From: Atlantibacter hermannii
Lineage (GTDB): Bacteria > Pseudomonadota > Gammaproteobacteria > Enterobacterales > Enterobacteriaceae
NCBI GenBank assembly: GCA_900635495.1
Contig: LR134136.1
Span: 496,001 to 560,000 of the forward strand
Length of the DNA: 64,000 nucleotides
Direction: 5' to 3'
Below, in pieces: positions 39,022 through 51,023 of the stretch. The notes beneath the pieces were generated by a model. That model was given only the letters and a program-made list of their open reading frames with translations. It was not told where the DNA came from and searched no databases. Position numbers and translations under genes: made by a program. Every line of letters starts with the position of its first letter. Within the stretch, counting starts at the first letter, position 1.

Positions 39022-39525
39022 TTACAGGCTTTTGAGCATCCGCACTTCGCAGTCCACATGACCGGTGCAGCCGAGCGGCTCGCTGACAGGTGTAAATCCC
39101 AGGTGTTCATACAGCGCGATCGCTTCTTTCAGAAAGGCGGTCGTTTCCAGATAGCAGCGCGTGAAGCCCTGATCTTTGGCAAATTTCATGGCGGTCAGCG
39201 CCAGCTTCTTGGCCTGGCCCTGGCCGCGCGCCTCGGGCAGAAAATACATCTTTTGCAGCTCGCAGATATCCGGTTCGCTACAGGACAAGGGCGCAACGCC
39301 GCCGCCGCCCACCACTTTCCCGTCTCGTTCTACAACCCAGTAGGCATGCCCCGGCTGGCTGTAAAGCTCATATAAACTGTCCAGATTGGGATCGGCCACG
39401 GTATAGCCTTTATCGGCGGTAAGGCCGTACTCGGCGGAAACGGTCCGAATGACGCTGGCAATGGCAGAATTATCCCCGGCAGTCAGCGGGCGCATAGTTA
39501 ATTGAACAGGCGTTGCAACACTCAT
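39022..39525 (-). CDS. yjgM: YjgM, GNAT-family acetyltransferase
   Basis: 167 residues. The acetyl-CoA-binding motif is [20 protein letters not shown] (the R-G-x-G-x-A pattern), and the C-terminal strand block [18 protein letters not shown] is typical of the family. The start [14 protein letters not shown] at 39525 is preferred over a longer frame from 39570. Substrate unknown; in E. coli it stands beside valS as here. Confidence 0.88.
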   Translation of the reverse strand: MSVATPVQLTMRPLTAGDNSAIASVIRTVSAEYGLTADKGYTVADPNLDSLYELYSQPGHAYWVVERDGKVVGGGGVAPLSCSEPDICELQKMYFLPEARGQGQAKKLALTAMKFAKDQGFTRCYLETTAFLKEAIALYEHLGFTPVSEPLGCTGHVDCEVRMLKSL

Positions 39526-39621
39526 AGCGGTCTTATTTGTTATTGAACACACAGGTGCAGTTAATAGCACTCCGTGTATCAGGGTGCAAGCGAGGATCTT
39601 TCAGGGTGCTTTTTAAGCGAT

Positions 39622-39650
39622 AAAAAAAGGCCGGTTTCCCGGCCTTTTTA
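39622..39650 (-). terminator. valS terminator
   Basis: AAAGGCCGG-tttc-CCGGCCTTT hairpin with A-run on the left, giving a U-tract for the minus-strand holC-valS transcript. Confidence 0.88.
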
Positions 39651-39663
39651 CTGCAAGAGACAG

Positions 39664-42519
39664 TTACAGCGCAGCAATCACGCCTTGCTGTTCGATCAGT
39701 GTCGCTTTAGCGTCATGGAACGCCTGCAGACGTTCACGCTCTTTGGCGACGACCGCTTCCGGCGCGCGGGCCACAAAGCCTTCGTTGCCGAGCTTGCTTT
39801 CGATCTTGCCGATTTCGATCTCAACTTTTTCCACTTCTTTAGCCAGACGCGCCAGCTCAGCGGATTTATCGATAAGACCCGCCATCGGGATCAGTAGCTC
39901 TGCGCCGTCGATGATTTTCGTCACCGATACCGGGCCTTTGTCGCCGTCATCCAGCAGGGTAATGCTTTGCAGACGCGCCAGGTTCAGCAGGAAGCTGCGG
40001 TTGTCATTCACGCGGCGCTGCGCATCGGCGCTGGCACCGCGCAGCAGCACTTCCAGCGGTTTGCTCGGGGCAATATTCATTTCTGCACGAATATTACGCA
40101 CCGCGACAATCGCCTGCTTCAGCCACTCGGTATCGTTACGTGCCGCGTCGTCATCCAGCGCAGCATCATAGGCCGGGAACGGTTGCAGCATGATGGTATC
40201 GGCGTCGATGCCTTTCAGCACTTTCACGCGCTGCCAGATGGTTTCGGTGATAAACGGAATGATCGGATGCGCCAGGCGCAGCAGACCTTCCAGGACGGTC
40301 ACCAGCGTATTGCGGGTGCCGCGCAGTTCCGCTTCTGAACCCCCGTTCATCACAGGCTTGGTGAGTTCCAGATACCAGTCGCAGAACTGGTTCCAGGTGA
40401 ACTCATACAGAATGCCTGCTGCAATATCGAAGCGGTAGCTGTCCAGCGCTTCACGGTAGGCTTTCACGGTGCGGTTGAATTCCGCCAGGATCCAGCGATC
40501 CGCCAGAGAAAGCACTTTCTCGCCGCCGTTGAAGCCGCAGTCCTGATCTTCTGTGTTCATCAGCACAAAGCGGCTGGCGTTCCACAGCTTGTTACAGAAG
40601 TTACGGTAGCCTTCAAGACGCTTCATATCCCAGTTGATGTCGCGACCGGTCGAAGCCAGCGCCGCCAGGGTAAAGCGCAGGGCGTCGGTGCCGTGCGGCT
40701 CAATGCCGTTCGGGAATTGCTTCTCGGTACGCTTGCGGATTTTCTCCGCCAGCTGCGGCTGCATCATGTTGCCGGTGCGTTTTTCCAGCAGCTCTTCCAG
40801 CGTAATACCGTCAACCATATCCAGCGGGTCAATCACGTTGCCCTTGGATTTGGACATCTTCTGGCCTTCGTCATCACGAATCAGACCGGTCATGTAGACG
40901 GTATGGAACGGCACCTGCGGCTTGCCGTCTTCATCTTTGATGAAGTGCATGGTCATCATGATCATGCGGGCAATCCAGAAGAAGATAATGTCGAAGCCGG
41001 AAACCATCACACTGGTCGGGTGGAACTGACGCAGCGCGTCGGTGTTTTCCGGCCAGCCGAGAGTCGAGAACGTCCACAGCGCGGAGGAGAACCAGGTGTC
41101 CAGCACGTCTTCGTCCTGACGCAGCGCCACGTCGGCGCCCAGGTTGTTCTCCTGGCGCACTTCGTCTTCACTGCGGCCCACGTAGACGTTGCCGTTGTTG
41201 TCATACCATGCCGGAATACGGTGACCCCACCACAGCTGACGAGAGATACACCAGTCCTGAATATCGCGCATCCAGGAGAAGTACATGTTTTCATACTGCT
41301 TCGGCACGAACTGGATGCTGCCGTTTTCAACCGCTTCTACCGCCGGTTTCGCCAGCACATCGGCACGCACGTACCACTGGTCGGTCAGCATCGGTTCGAT
41401 CACCACGCCGCCACGGTCGCCATAAGGGACGGTCAGGTCGTGCGGTTTAATCTCTTCCAGCAGACCCAGGGCATCAATAGCGGCAACCACAGCTTTACGC
41501 GCAGCAAAACGCTCCAGCTTCTGGAACTCAGCCGGGATCGCGTTTGAGTAAACGTCAGATTCGTTGCCTTTGGTGTCATACACTTCTGCGCTTTCACGGA
41601 TATCGCCGTCAAAGGTCAGAATATTGATCATCGGAAGCTGATGGCGACGGCCGACTTCATAGTCATTGAAGTCATGCGCCGGGGTGATTTTCACGCAGCC
41701 GGTGCCTTTCTCCATATCGGCGTGTTCGTCACCGACAATCGGAATGCGGCGGTTCACCAGCGGCAGCACCACGAATTTGCCGATCAGATCTTTGTAACGC
41801 GGATCTTCCGGGTTTACCGCCACGCCGGTATCGCCCAGCAGAGTTTCCGGACGGGTAGTAGCGACTACCAGATAATCTTTACCGTCAGCGGTTTTTGCAC
41901 CGTCGGCCAGCGGATAGCGGATATGCCACATAGAGCCTTTAGACTCACGGTTTTCCACTTCCAGATCGGAAATCGCAGTGCGCAGTTTCGGGTCCCAGTT
42001 TACCAGGCGCTTGCCGCGGTAAATCAGGTCTTCCTTATACAGGCGTACAAAGACTTCTTTCACCGCGTTAGACAGGCCTTCGTCCATGGTGAAGCGTTCA
42101 CGCTCCCAGTCCACAGAGTTGCCGAGACGGCGCATCTGACGGGTAATGGTGCCGCCGGATTCCGCTTTCCACTGCCAGATTTTATCGATAAACGCTTCGC
42201 GACCGTAATCGTGACGGGTTTTACCTTCTTCGGCGGCGATTTTACGCTCCACCACCATCTGGGTGGCGATGCCGGCGTGGTCGGTGCCTGCCTGCCACAG
42301 GGTGTTTTTACCCTGCATGCGCTGATAGCGGATCATGGTATCCATGATGGTTTGCTGGAAGGCGTGACCCATATGCAAACTGCCGGTGACGTTCGGCGGC
42401 GGGATCATGATGCAGAAGCTTTCCTGGCTTTCGTCGCCATTGGGTTTAAAGTAGCCCTGCTGTTCCCAGTGCTCGTATAGCGGCTGTTCGATATCTTGCG
42501 GGTTATATGTCTTTTCCAT
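39664..42519 (-). CDS. valS: Valyl-tRNA synthetase
   Basis: 951 residues, class I. The HIGH-type motif is [14 protein letters not shown] (~42-55), the KMSKS motif is KMSKSKGNV (~554), and the C-terminal coiled coil ends QQGVIAAL. The large editing domain in the middle is complete. It is in frame throughout its 2.9 kb. Confidence 0.98.
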   Translation of the reverse strand: MEKTYNPQDIEQPLYEHWEQQGYFKPNGDESQESFCIMIPPPNVTGSLHMGHAFQQTIMDTMIRYQRMQGKNTLWQAGTDHAGIATQMVVERKIAAEEGKTRHDYGREAFIDKIWQWKAESGGTITRQMRRLGNSVDWERERFTMDEGLSNAVKEVFVRLYKEDLIYRGKRLVNWDPKLRTAISDLEVENRESKGSMWHIRYPLADGAKTADGKDYLVVATTRPETLLGDTGVAVNPEDPRYKDLIGKFVVLPLVNRRIPIVGDEHADMEKGTGCVKITPAHDFNDYEVGRRHQLPMINILTFDGDIRESAEVYDTKGNESDVYSNAIPAEFQKLERFAARKAVVAAIDALGLLEEIKPHDLTVPYGDRGGVVIEPMLTDQWYVRADVLAKPAVEAVENGSIQFVPKQYENMYFSWMRDIQDWCISRQLWWGHRIPAWYDNNGNVYVGRSEDEVRQENNLGADVALRQDEDVLDTWFSSALWTFSTLGWPENTDALRQFHPTSVMVSGFDIIFFWIARMIMMTMHFIKDEDGKPQVPFHTVYMTGLIRDDEGQKMSKSKGNVIDPLDMVDGITLEELLEKRTGNMMQPQLAEKIRKRTEKQFPNGIEPHGTDALRFTLAALASTGRDINWDMKRLEGYRNFCNKLWNASRFVLMNTEDQDCGFNGGEKVLSLADRWILAEFNRTVKAYREALDSYRFDIAAGILYEFTWNQFCDWYLELTKPVMNGGSEAELRGTRNTLVTVLEGLLRLAHPIIPFITETIWQRVKVLKGIDADTIMLQPFPAYDAALDDDAARNDTEWLKQAIVAVRNIRAEMNIAPSKPLEVLLRGASADAQRRVNDNRSFLLNLARLQSITLLDDGDKGPVSVTKIIDGAELLIPMAGLIDKSAELARLAKEVEKVEIEIGKIESKLGNEGFVARAPEAVVAKERERLQAFHDAKATLIEQQGVIAAL

Positions 42520-42524
42520 TTCTG

Positions 42525-42980
42525 CTATGTCTTTGCGGCGCCGTAGGTGGCCGTGGTCAAGTGGAAACCAGCCACGCGATAGGCTTTATAGCGTTCGCGA
42601 GCCAGTTGTTTCTGGGTTTCTTCGTAAGGTACGAAGTCTATCACTTCCGGGAAAGCGGTGGCAAAATCTGCAAACCCCGGCAGCAGGCTTATCAGCACGT
42701 CGCGCGCGCTGCTGCCACGTTTTTGCGGCCAGGCCAACTCCACCGGCGCCCCGGCGCGCGGCCCTTCGCCTGCCAGATTGTGCGGGACAAAACTGTCCGG
42801 ATCCCGCGCCCAAAGCGCCTCGTCAAGGCGAATCGCCTGGGCTTCGTTTTCACAGGCAATCAGAAGACGTTTACCCGCCCGCCAGCGTTCTGCGGCAATC
42901 TCGCACACCAGTTGCTCGACGGCGTTCAGGCCATCCTGATGGGTGTCATTGTCCAGCAGATAGAAGGTTGCACTCTTCAT
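42525..42980 (-). CDS. holC: DNA polymerase III chi subunit
   Basis: 151-residue HolC. It joins the clamp loader via HolD and binds single-strand DNA-binding protein. Start [12 protein letters not shown]. It lies between pepA and valS with 5 bp to valS, as in E. coli. The C-terminus, [10 protein letters not shown], differs slightly in length from E. coli. Confidence 0.95.
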   Translation of the reverse strand: MKSATFYLLDNDTHQDGLNAVEQLVCEIAAERWRAGKRLLIACENEAQAIRLDEALWARDPDSFVPHNLAGEGPRAGAPVELAWPQKRGSSARDVLISLLPGFADFATAFPEVIDFVPYEETQKQLARERYKAYRVAGFHLTTATYGAAKT

Positions 42981-43013
42981 AATATGGGGCTTCTTGTGAT
43001 GACGTTAAACGCA

Positions 43014-43035
43014 CAGCCCGGTAAAGACCGGGCTG
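43014..43035 (-). terminator. Hairpin between pepA and holC
   Basis: CAGCCCGGT-aaag-ACCGGGCTG, nine-bp stem just after the pepA stop on the minus strand. No strong U-tract, so it may pause or only partly terminate. Confidence 0.6.
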
Positions 43036-43059
43036 TGACAGGACGATGATTGCTCGTCG

Positions 43060-44574
<1,515 letters not shown>

Positions 44575-44838
44575 CTACGCTCCTGAATCTTAAAGACAAC
44601 AACGGCGGCTACGGATAGAATTGGACGCTTTCGTAACGCTTGCTCCGTTGTTGCGATGACTTTCGTGTTAATCTTAACGAATGTTGTTACGGTTTCGGCG
44701 CGTCAACATCTTAAGGACTCACCGCTGAGTTTACATATCTTAGCGATCTTTTCGACGACTCAAGAGAATAAATGACGTTTAAGCCATGAAACAAGCGATT
44801 TTCCTGCAAAAAGACTCGTATTCACAGGCGTATTTAAT

Positions 44839-45951
44839 GTGATAATCATAAGATATCTGGTCCGGGAGACGCTCAAAAGCCAACTGGCGATACTGTTCAT
44901 CCTGCTGCTGATCTTCTTTTGCCAGAAGCTCGTCAGGATTTTGGGTGCGGCAGTCGATGGTGAGATCCCGACAAATCTGGTCCTTTCTTTACTGGGTTTA
45001 GGTGTGCCTGCTATGGCGCAACTCATACTCCCGCTGAGTCTGTTCCTCGCGCTGTTAATGACGCTTGGCAAACTCTACACCGAGAGTGAAATCACGGTGA
45101 TGCACGCCTGTGGCTTGAGTAAAGCCGTGTTGGTAAAAGCCGCCATGATCCTGGCGTTGTTTACCGGCATTGTGGCGACGGTCAATGTGATGTGGGCCAG
45201 CCCCTGGTCGTCCCGGCATCAGGATGAAGTGCTGGCTGAGGCCAAAGCGAACCCCGGCATGGCCGCGCTGGCGCAGGGCCAGTTCCAGCAGGCCAGCGAT
45301 GGCAACGCGGTCCTGTTTATCGAAAGTGTCAGTGGCAGCAAGTTCAATGACGTGTTCCTGGCGCAACTTCGGCCTAAAGGCAACGCTCGTCCCTCTGTGG
45401 TGGTGGCAGATTCCGGCGAACTGTCGCAACGCAAAGACGGTGCGCAGGTCGTGACCCTGAATCAGGGCACGCGTTTTGAAGGCACCGCGATGCTGCGCGA
45501 TTTCCGTATTACGGATTTCAAAGACTACAAAGCAGTGATTGGTCATCAGGCGGTTGCGCTGGATCCTGAGGATTCCGAACAGATGAGCATGCGGGGGCTG
45601 TGGGAATCCGACAAGCCACAGGCCCGTGCGGAATTCCACTGGCGTCTGACGCTGATTTTCGCCGTGGTGGTTATGGCGTTGATGGTTGTGCCGCTCAGCG
45701 TGGTTAACCCGCGCCAGGGCCGCGTGCTTTCGATGCTGCCCGCCATGCTGCTGTACTTAATCTTCTTCTTGCTGCAAACGTCGCTGCGTTCTAACGGCGC
45801 AAAAGGCAAGCTCGATCCCATGGTGTGGATGTGGGCGGTAAACCTGGCGTATCTGGCGTTAGCGATTGGCCTGAACCTGTGGGATACGGTGCCGATGCGT
45901 AAATTCCGCAGCCGTTTTTCTCGCCGAGGAGTGGTGAATGCCGGGATTTAG
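44839..45951 (+). CDS. lptF: LptF, LPS export permease
   Basis: 370 residues; GTG start as in many enterobacteria (MIIIRYLVRETLKSQLAIL). Inner-membrane part of the LptB2FGC exporter that pulls lipopolysaccharide towards the Lpt bridge. Six helices: three at ~13-130, three at ~270-355, with the periplasmic beta-jellyroll between. It overlaps lptG by 14 bp. The 267-bp spacer with pepA carries the divergent promoters. Confidence 0.97.
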   Translation: MIIIRYLVRETLKSQLAILFILLLIFFCQKLVRILGAAVDGEIPTNLVLSLLGLGVPAMAQLILPLSLFLALLMTLGKLYTESEITVMHACGLSKAVLVKAAMILALFTGIVATVNVMWASPWSSRHQDEVLAEAKANPGMAALAQGQFQQASDGNAVLFIESVSGSKFNDVFLAQLRPKGNARPSVVVADSGELSQRKDGAQVVTLNQGTRFEGTAMLRDFRITDFKDYKAVIGHQAVALDPEDSEQMSMRGLWESDKPQARAEFHWRLTLIFAVVVMALMVVPLSVVNPRQGRVLSMLPAMLLYLIFFLLQTSLRSNGAKGKLDPMVWMWAVNLAYLALAIGLNLWDTVPMRKFRSRFSRRGVVNAGI

Positions 45952-47020
45952 CGTACTTGACCGATATATCGGTAAAACAATTTTAAACACCATCATGATG
46001 ACGCTGTTCATGCTGGTGTCGCTTTCAGGCGTCATAAAATTTGTCGATCAGCTTAAAAAAACCGGCGAGGGCAGCTACTCGGCGGCCGGCGCTGGTATGT
46101 ATACCCTGCTGAGCGCGCCGAAAGATATCCAGATTTTCTTCCCAATGGCGGCGTTGCTTGGCGCGCTGCTCGGGCTGGGTATGCTGGCTCAGCGCAGCGA
46201 GCTGGTGGTGATGCAGGCGTCCGGGTATACCCGTATGCAGGTCGCGCTTTCGGTAATGAAAACCGCGATTCCTCTGGTGCTGCTGACCATGGCGATTGGC
46301 GAATGGGTAGCTCCGCAAGGCGAACAGATGGCGCGTAATTACCGTGCGCAGATGATGTATGGCGGTTCGTTGTTATCCACCCAGCAAGGCCTTTGGGCGA
46401 AGGATGGCAATAATTTCGTCTACATCGAACGCGTTAAGGGTGATAACGAGCTGGGCGGCATCAGCATTTATGCCTTCAACGACCAGCGCCGCCTGCAGAC
46501 GGTACGTTACGCCGCGACGGCCACGTTTGACCCTGAGCACCGCGTCTGGCGGTTGTCCCAGGTGGATGAATCCAATCTCACCGACGGCAAGCAAATCACG
46601 GGAACTCAAACCGTGACCGGCACCTGGAAAACCAACCTCACGCCGGACAAGCTGGGCGTGGTGGCGCTGGATCCGGAAGCGTTATCCATCACTGGTCTGC
46701 GTGATTACGTCAACTACCTGAAGTCCAGCGGCCAGGATGCCAGCCGTTATCAGCTCAACATGTGGAGTAAAATATTCCAGCCGCTTTCCGTGGCGGTCAT
46801 GATGCTGATGGCGCTGTCGTTTATTTTCGGCCCGTTGCGAAGCGTACCGATGGGCGTACGGGTCGTGACCGGGATTAGCTTCGGCTTTCTGTTTTACGTG
46901 CTCGACCAGATATTCGGGCCGTTAAGCCTGGTGTACAACATCCCGCCGATTATGGGGGCGTTGTTGCCAAGCGCCAGCTTCTTCCTGATAAGCCTGTGGC
47001 TACTGATTCGTAAGTCTTAA
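45938..47020 (+). CDS. lptG: LptG, LPS export permease
   Basis: 360 residues, paralogue of LptF, same six-helix and jellyroll layout. Begins MPGFSVLDRYIGKTILNT. Completes the LPS exporter pair; the overlap with lptF suggests translational coupling. Confidence 0.97.
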   Translation: MPGFSVLDRYIGKTILNTIMMTLFMLVSLSGVIKFVDQLKKTGEGSYSAAGAGMYTLLSAPKDIQIFFPMAALLGALLGLGMLAQRSELVVMQASGYTRMQVALSVMKTAIPLVLLTMAIGEWVAPQGEQMARNYRAQMMYGGSLLSTQQGLWAKDGNNFVYIERVKGDNELGGISIYAFNDQRRLQTVRYAATATFDPEHRVWRLSQVDESNLTDGKQITGTQTVTGTWKTNLTPDKLGVVALDPEALSITGLRDYVNYLKSSGQDASRYQLNMWSKIFQPLSVAVMMLMALSFIFGPLRSVPMGVRVVTGISFGFLFYVLDQIFGPLSLVYNIPPIMGALLPSASFFLISLWLLIRKS

Positions 47021-47025
47021 TAAAG

Positions 47026-47053
47026 GAGGGTGCGCAGGCACCCTCTCTGTTTT
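47026..47053 (+). terminator. lptFG terminator
   Basis: GAGGGTGC-gcag-GCACCCTC (47026-47045) followed by TCTGTTTT. Confidence 0.85.
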
Positions 47054-47081
47054 CTGCCTGACTTCGCACAGGCATGTAGCG

Positions 47082-47192
47082 TTAGCGCTTCCTTCCACCC
47101 AAAATATGTCCCGGCACACTACGTAAAATCTGTCGGGTCACCTGACGTACCGCGCTTTTTGCCATTATTTGCACCACGCCGCCGCGATCGTC
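47082..47192 (-). pseudogene. yjgR: yjgR remnant, C-terminal end only
   Basis: About 35 C-terminal residues of YjgR (DUF853, HerA-like NTPase): RGGVVQIMAKSAVRQVTR and then ILGGRKR-stop, close to the K-12 ending. YjgR in E. coli is ~500 residues and sits exactly here, convergent with lptG. No Walker motif and no other YjgR sequence is present upstream. The gene has been cut and about 1.9 kb further on leuX is reached with dhaK in between. Open frame upstream (to 47309) does not look like YjgR. Confidence 0.78.
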
Positions 47193-47403
47193 GTCCCTGA
47201 TTGCCCTCATCGGGAGCGGATTCAGCGTCACGCCGTTGTTCTGGCGATAAGTCACGGTGCAATCATGCAGATTTTTCTTGTGAGCATTTCGCTTCAAGGA
47301 TAAGGACACCGCCGCGAAAGAACATCAGTAAAATGCTGACTTTGCGGCATATCACGCATCACCGACTATGCTTTGCATACGGTTTACTTAATTTTTGGAA
47401 AAC

Positions 47404-49044
47404 ATGTCCAGATTCTTTTTTAACGAGCGTAAACAGCTGGTCAATGATGCGATTGAGGGTGTTATTCTTGCCGCTCAACATCGCAACCTGACGCGCCTTG
47501 ATATTGACCCGGCAATCCGCGTCGTGGTGCGCAGCGACTGGGACAAAAGCAAAGTTGCGGTGATTTCCGGCGGCGGAGCTGGCCATGAACCCGCGCACGT
47601 AGGGTTTGTGGGCAAAGGGATGTTAACCGCCGCGGTATGCGGCGACCTGTTCGCCTCGCCGAGCGTGGATGCGGTACTCAATGCGATTGTCGCGGTGACC
47701 GGCGATCGCGGTTGCCTGCTTATCGTCAAAAACTACACCGGTGACCGCCTGAACTTCGGCCTGGCGGCAGAGAAAGCCAAGCGCCACGGCCTGAAAGTCG
47801 AAATGGTGATTGTGGCGGATGATATTGCCCTTCCGGACAACAAACAGCCGCGCGGCATTGCAGGCACTGCGCTGGTGCATAAAATTGCCGGGTTCGCGGC
47901 AGAGCAGGGGAAAACGCTGAGCGAGGTGCGCGAACTTGCCCATGCTGCCAGCGAGCGCGTCTGGAGCCTGGGTGTGGCGATGCAGACCTGTAATCTGCCG
48001 GGCAGCGAAGAAGAGAACCGCATCCAGCCGGGTAAAATCGAGCTGGGGCTGGGGATCCACGGCGAGCCGGGCGCCAGCATTGTTGATACCCATAATAGCC
48101 GCGAAATTGTGGCGCAACTGGTTGATGCACTCCATCAAAAAACCGGTCCGGACGCCCGTCTGGCGGTGATGATCAATAACCTGGGTGGCGTATCGGCGCT
48201 TGAGATGGCGCTGCTGACCAAAGAGCTCGCCCACTCGCGGCTTAGCAAACAGATTGATTACCTGATTGGCCCGGCTGCGCTGGTAAGCGCGCTGGATATG
48301 AAGGGTTTCTCGCTATCGGCTATCACGCTGGATGAGACGTTTGAAAAGGCGTTAAAAGCCAGCGTTGAGACGGCGGGCTGGCAGTCGCCCGTGCCGTTCC
48401 GCGAGGTTAAAGCTCAGCCGCATAACCCGATTTACAACCGTATGGACGTTACGCCCAGCGAGAACGCAGCCGCGAAACAGATTGTCATGACGGTGACAGA
48501 GACGTTAATTAGCCTTGAGAACCGGCTGAACGCGCTGGATGCCAAAGTGGGCGATGGCGATACCGGCTCGACTTTTGCCGAAGGCGCACGCGACATCAAA
48601 AACCAGCTCGATGCCGGGCAGTTACCGCTTAACGATACCGGTGCGCTATTGCTGCTCATCGGCGAGCGGCTCGCTACTGTGATGGGCGGCTCAAGCGGCG
48701 TGCTGATGTCGATCTTCTTTACCGCCGCCGGGCAGAAGGTAGCGGAAGGGGAGCCACTGCCGCAGGCGTTGCAGGTGGGCTTGCAGCAGATGCAACGCTA
48801 TGGCGGCGCGGACCTGGGTGACAGAACGCTGATTGATGCGTTGCAGCCAGCGCTGGACGTGCTGGCGGAACAGGGCTTAGAAGGCGCAGCCAGGGCGGCG
48901 AAACAGGGCGCGGATGACACGGCGCAAATCCACAAAGCCAACGCCGGACGCTCATCGTATGTAAATAGCGAGAACCTGAGCGGCGTACCCGATCCAGGTG
49001 CCGTTGCGGTCGCGGAAGTGTTTGGCGCACTGATTAAGCGGTAA
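47404..49044 (+). CDS. dhaK: ATP-dependent dihydroxyacetone kinase, single-chain
   Basis: 546 residues, start MSRFFFNERKQLV at 47404; a TTG nine bases upstream is less likely. It is a two-domain ATP-dependent kinase like that of Citrobacter freundii, not the PTS-dependent DhaKLM of K-12. The DhaK domain (~1-330) has GGGAGHEPAHVGFVG and the covalent substrate His in GIHGEPGA (~217). The DhaL domain has the ATP/Mg motif DAKVGDGDTGS (~378). It phosphorylates dihydroxyacetone or glyceraldehyde. No glycerol dehydrogenase or regulator is next to it. Confidence 0.92.
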   Translation: MSRFFFNERKQLVNDAIEGVILAAQHRNLTRLDIDPAIRVVVRSDWDKSKVAVISGGGAGHEPAHVGFVGKGMLTAAVCGDLFASPSVDAVLNAIVAVTGDRGCLLIVKNYTGDRLNFGLAAEKAKRHGLKVEMVIVADDIALPDNKQPRGIAGTALVHKIAGFAAEQGKTLSEVRELAHAASERVWSLGVAMQTCNLPGSEEENRIQPGKIELGLGIHGEPGASIVDTHNSREIVAQLVDALHQKTGPDARLAVMINNLGGVSALEMALLTKELAHSRLSKQIDYLIGPAALVSALDMKGFSLSAITLDETFEKALKASVETAGWQSPVPFREVKAQPHNPIYNRMDVTPSENAAAKQIVMTVTETLISLENRLNALDAKVGDGDTGSTFAEGARDIKNQLDAGQLPLNDTGALLLLIGERLATVMGGSSGVLMSIFFTAAGQKVAEGEPLPQALQVGLQQMQRYGGADLGDRTLIDALQPALDVLAEQGLEGAARAAKQGADDTAQIHKANAGRSSYVNSENLSGVPDPGAVAVAEVFGALIKR

Positions 49045-49160
49045 TACTGGCGATTCGGGTGCTGATTTTTTCAGCATCCGAATCACACCACAGGGGATAA
49101 CTGTTGCGCGTGAAGCAGTTGCAGGTATAATCCACAACGTTTTCCGCATACCTCTTCAGT

Positions 49161-49245
49161 GCCGAAGTGGCGAAATCGGTAGACGCAGTTGATTCAAAAT
49201 CAACCGTAGAAATACGTGCCGGTTCGAGTCCGGCCTTCGGCACCA
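49161..49245 (+). tRNA. leuX: tRNA-Leu (anticodon CAA)
   Basis: 85 nt with encoded CCA. The loop is TTCAAAA with CAA at 34-36. It has the long variable arm of leucine tRNA, a T-loop GGTTCGAGTCC, and 5'/3' stems GCCGAAG/CTTCGGC. Matches E. coli leuX, a well-known integration site for genomic islands and phage P4-like elements. Confidence 0.97.
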
Positions 49246-49259
49246 AGTGATGCAAAGTA

Positions 49260-49286
49260 AGCTGCCTACAGGCGGCTTTTTTTGTG
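49260..49286 (+). terminator. leuX terminator
   Basis: AGCTGCCT-ac-AGGCGGCT (one G-T pair) followed by a T-run. Confidence 0.8.
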
Positions 49287-49445
49287 CCTGAAATCCAGTA
49301 TCCGCAAGGCTTTCCTCGCTTTTTTCACTCAACCTAAGTCAACCTGATTCAAGCTACATCAACTTACTGATGCGGGTACAACTGCGGGTATATCCCGGTT
49401 CGGTAATGTTTGTACCCACACAGAACCCTTAAAAGGATACTCATC

Positions 49446-49697
49446 ATGGTTTTGAGTGATGTGAAAGTTCGCTCGGCTAAGCCTGCAGTAAAAGCCTATA
49501 AACTGAGTGAGGGTGAAGGCATGGTTTTGCTGTTTCACCCTAATGGTTCCAAATACTGGCGGATTCGTTATCGCTTTGGTGGTAAAGAGAAGATGCTGGC
49601 ATTGGGGAAATAGCCTAAGGTTTCGCTGGCGGATGCTCGAGCACGCCGGGATGAAGCCCGTAAGTTGTTAGCTAATGACGTCGATCCCAGTGAATAA
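49446..49697 (+). pseudogene. P4-type integrase remnant
   Basis: Codes for the N-terminal ~85 residues of a tyrosine integrase of the P4/IntS type: MVLSDVKVRSAKPAVKAYKL, YWRIRYRFGGKEKMLALGK, then a stop (TAG where Tyr is expected), then PKVSLADARARRDEARKLLANDVDPSE. The catalytic domain is missing. It lies 200 bp past leuX on the same strand, the usual place of an island integrase. The element that entered here can no longer move by itself. Confidence 0.85.
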
Positions 49698-49699
49698 AG

Positions 49700-49816
49700 C
49701 ATGTAAATAGACGCGTTTAAATTGTTAGCACTATTTGAGATTCCTGATGTTTGATCCCGCAGATGGTATTTCTTGGGTGTCACACCATTGAGTGATTCGT
49801 GCCAAACCGACATTAC
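49700..49816 (-). pseudogene. Probable IS3-family transposase C-terminal scrap
   Basis: On the minus strand, VWHESLNGVTPKKYHLR resembles the end of IS3-family OrfB proteins (RPHESLN..TP..Y). It begins where the integrase ends, which would explain the truncation. The rest of the spacer to 49939 shows no gene. A weak call: only ~25 residues are matched by eye. Confidence 0.4.
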
Positions 49817-49939
49817 TTACTGACGACTTTGACTAATACTGTGAACAGGTAAAACAATACCGAATGCAAGCAGAGTGGGCGAGGGTGACAGAATAGCGGT
49901 AATTTTGACGAGCTGCAGGCTTAATAGTGCATTGCATTT

Positions 49940-50812
49940 TCAGGCTTTGAATATCTGTTTCCGGTGCCAGCCAACATACCGCTCAGCGGGCCACAGCAAT
50001 TTATCGTGCGGGAGGAATAACTGCTGGCCGTCACGGTTCCAGAACAAGTGATCCACAACAGGGCTACGGCTGACGCCGCCGGAGATGCGGATGGTCATAC
50101 TCTCATCCAGACCAAATGCGCCCATATCAAAGGCATCATGATGCAACGTACACAGCGCCAGCCCATTGTTTACCACACACGGACCACCATACGCTTTCCA
50201 GTGAATATGGGCCGCTTCAATACCCACCAACGCGCCATCCAGCCTGAGATCGTAACCGCAGAAAGCGCACCGTGAATGATAGGCGCGAAGAACAATAGCC
50301 CTGAAACGCGGATCGCGGTTTTTTGAACGGTCGATAAAATCAAAGCCCAGTTGGTTGGCAAGGATCCGCTGAATACTTTCCGGAAAGCGATCGGTCAGGA
50401 TCTTCTGGGCCAGTTGGTCGATCATCTCTGGATGCATCAGCAACTGCTGGTAAGCCGCTTCATTAAAGCCGCCCGCGACATGGTTATCGATCAGCTCTTT
50501 CTTTGTCGGCTGGGTATTGCCCTTGCGAGGTTTGCAACCTTCTGCATTCGCGATTTCCCAGAAGCCGGCAGCTCTGAGTCGCCAGAAAGGCATATTGGGA
50601 TAATCGGTACGCCGTTTGGGGCCAAACTCTTTTAGCAGACGGGTGAGTGGCTCATGGAGCTCCTGGCCGTAGTTAAACAGGCGCGAGTGGCCTGCTTTGT
50701 ACTGAGACAAGACATACAACAGCAACAACGGTTTATGTGGCGCACATACATCACCCTTACGCCATACGGAAACGTTAGAGATGGATGATTGCAATGTTTC
50801 GAGAGATATCAC
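49940..50812 (-). CDS. Phosphorothioate-DNA-binding HNH restriction endonuclease (type IV)
   Basis: 290 residues. The N-terminal half has the pattern of the sulphur-binding domain of ScoMcrA-type enzymes: WRKGDVCAPHKPLLLLYVL (~17-35) and RTDYPNMPFWRL (~67-78). The C-terminal half is an HNH nuclease: CAFCGYDL, EAAHIH, NNGLALCTLHHDAFD (~180-240). Such enzymes recognise DNA with phosphorothioate backbone modification and cut nearby. No dnd modification genes are in the window, so it would act against foreign modified DNA. Divergent from the COG2958 gene. Spacer 50813-51023 has no other gene. Confidence 0.75.
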   Translation of the reverse strand: MISLETLQSSISNVSVWRKGDVCAPHKPLLLLYVLSQYKAGHSRLFNYGQELHEPLTRLLKEFGPKRRTDYPNMPFWRLRAAGFWEIANAEGCKPRKGNTQPTKKELIDNHVAGGFNEAAYQQLLMHPEMIDQLAQKILTDRFPESIQRILANQLGFDFIDRSKNRDPRFRAIVLRAYHSRCAFCGYDLRLDGALVGIEAAHIHWKAYGGPCVVNNGLALCTLHHDAFDMGAFGLDESMTIRISGGVSRSPVVDHLFWNRDGQQLFLPHDKLLWPAERYVGWHRKQIFKA

Positions 50813-51023
50813 AGAAATGAACCGGGTAACAGGCTGATGTTATTGCGATAATGCTCGCAAAAGCAGTGAAATTCAATCGTGACTCATCATGTTGATGAGA
50901 GAGAAATCGACACTTTAAGTCTGTAACTGTGAAAGGTAAACTGAGTTCATCTCCAGGAGTTGTAAATCACGCATCGCTTAAAAGCTGATACATAGAGCCG
51001 TGCGTACAAACGCAGGAAGGCAT

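Noticed and set aside
40693..42480. Two long plus-strand open frames (284 and 279 codons) opposite valS
   Set aside because: Both lie fully inside valS on the other strand; the His/Gln-rich composition is typical of shadow frames.
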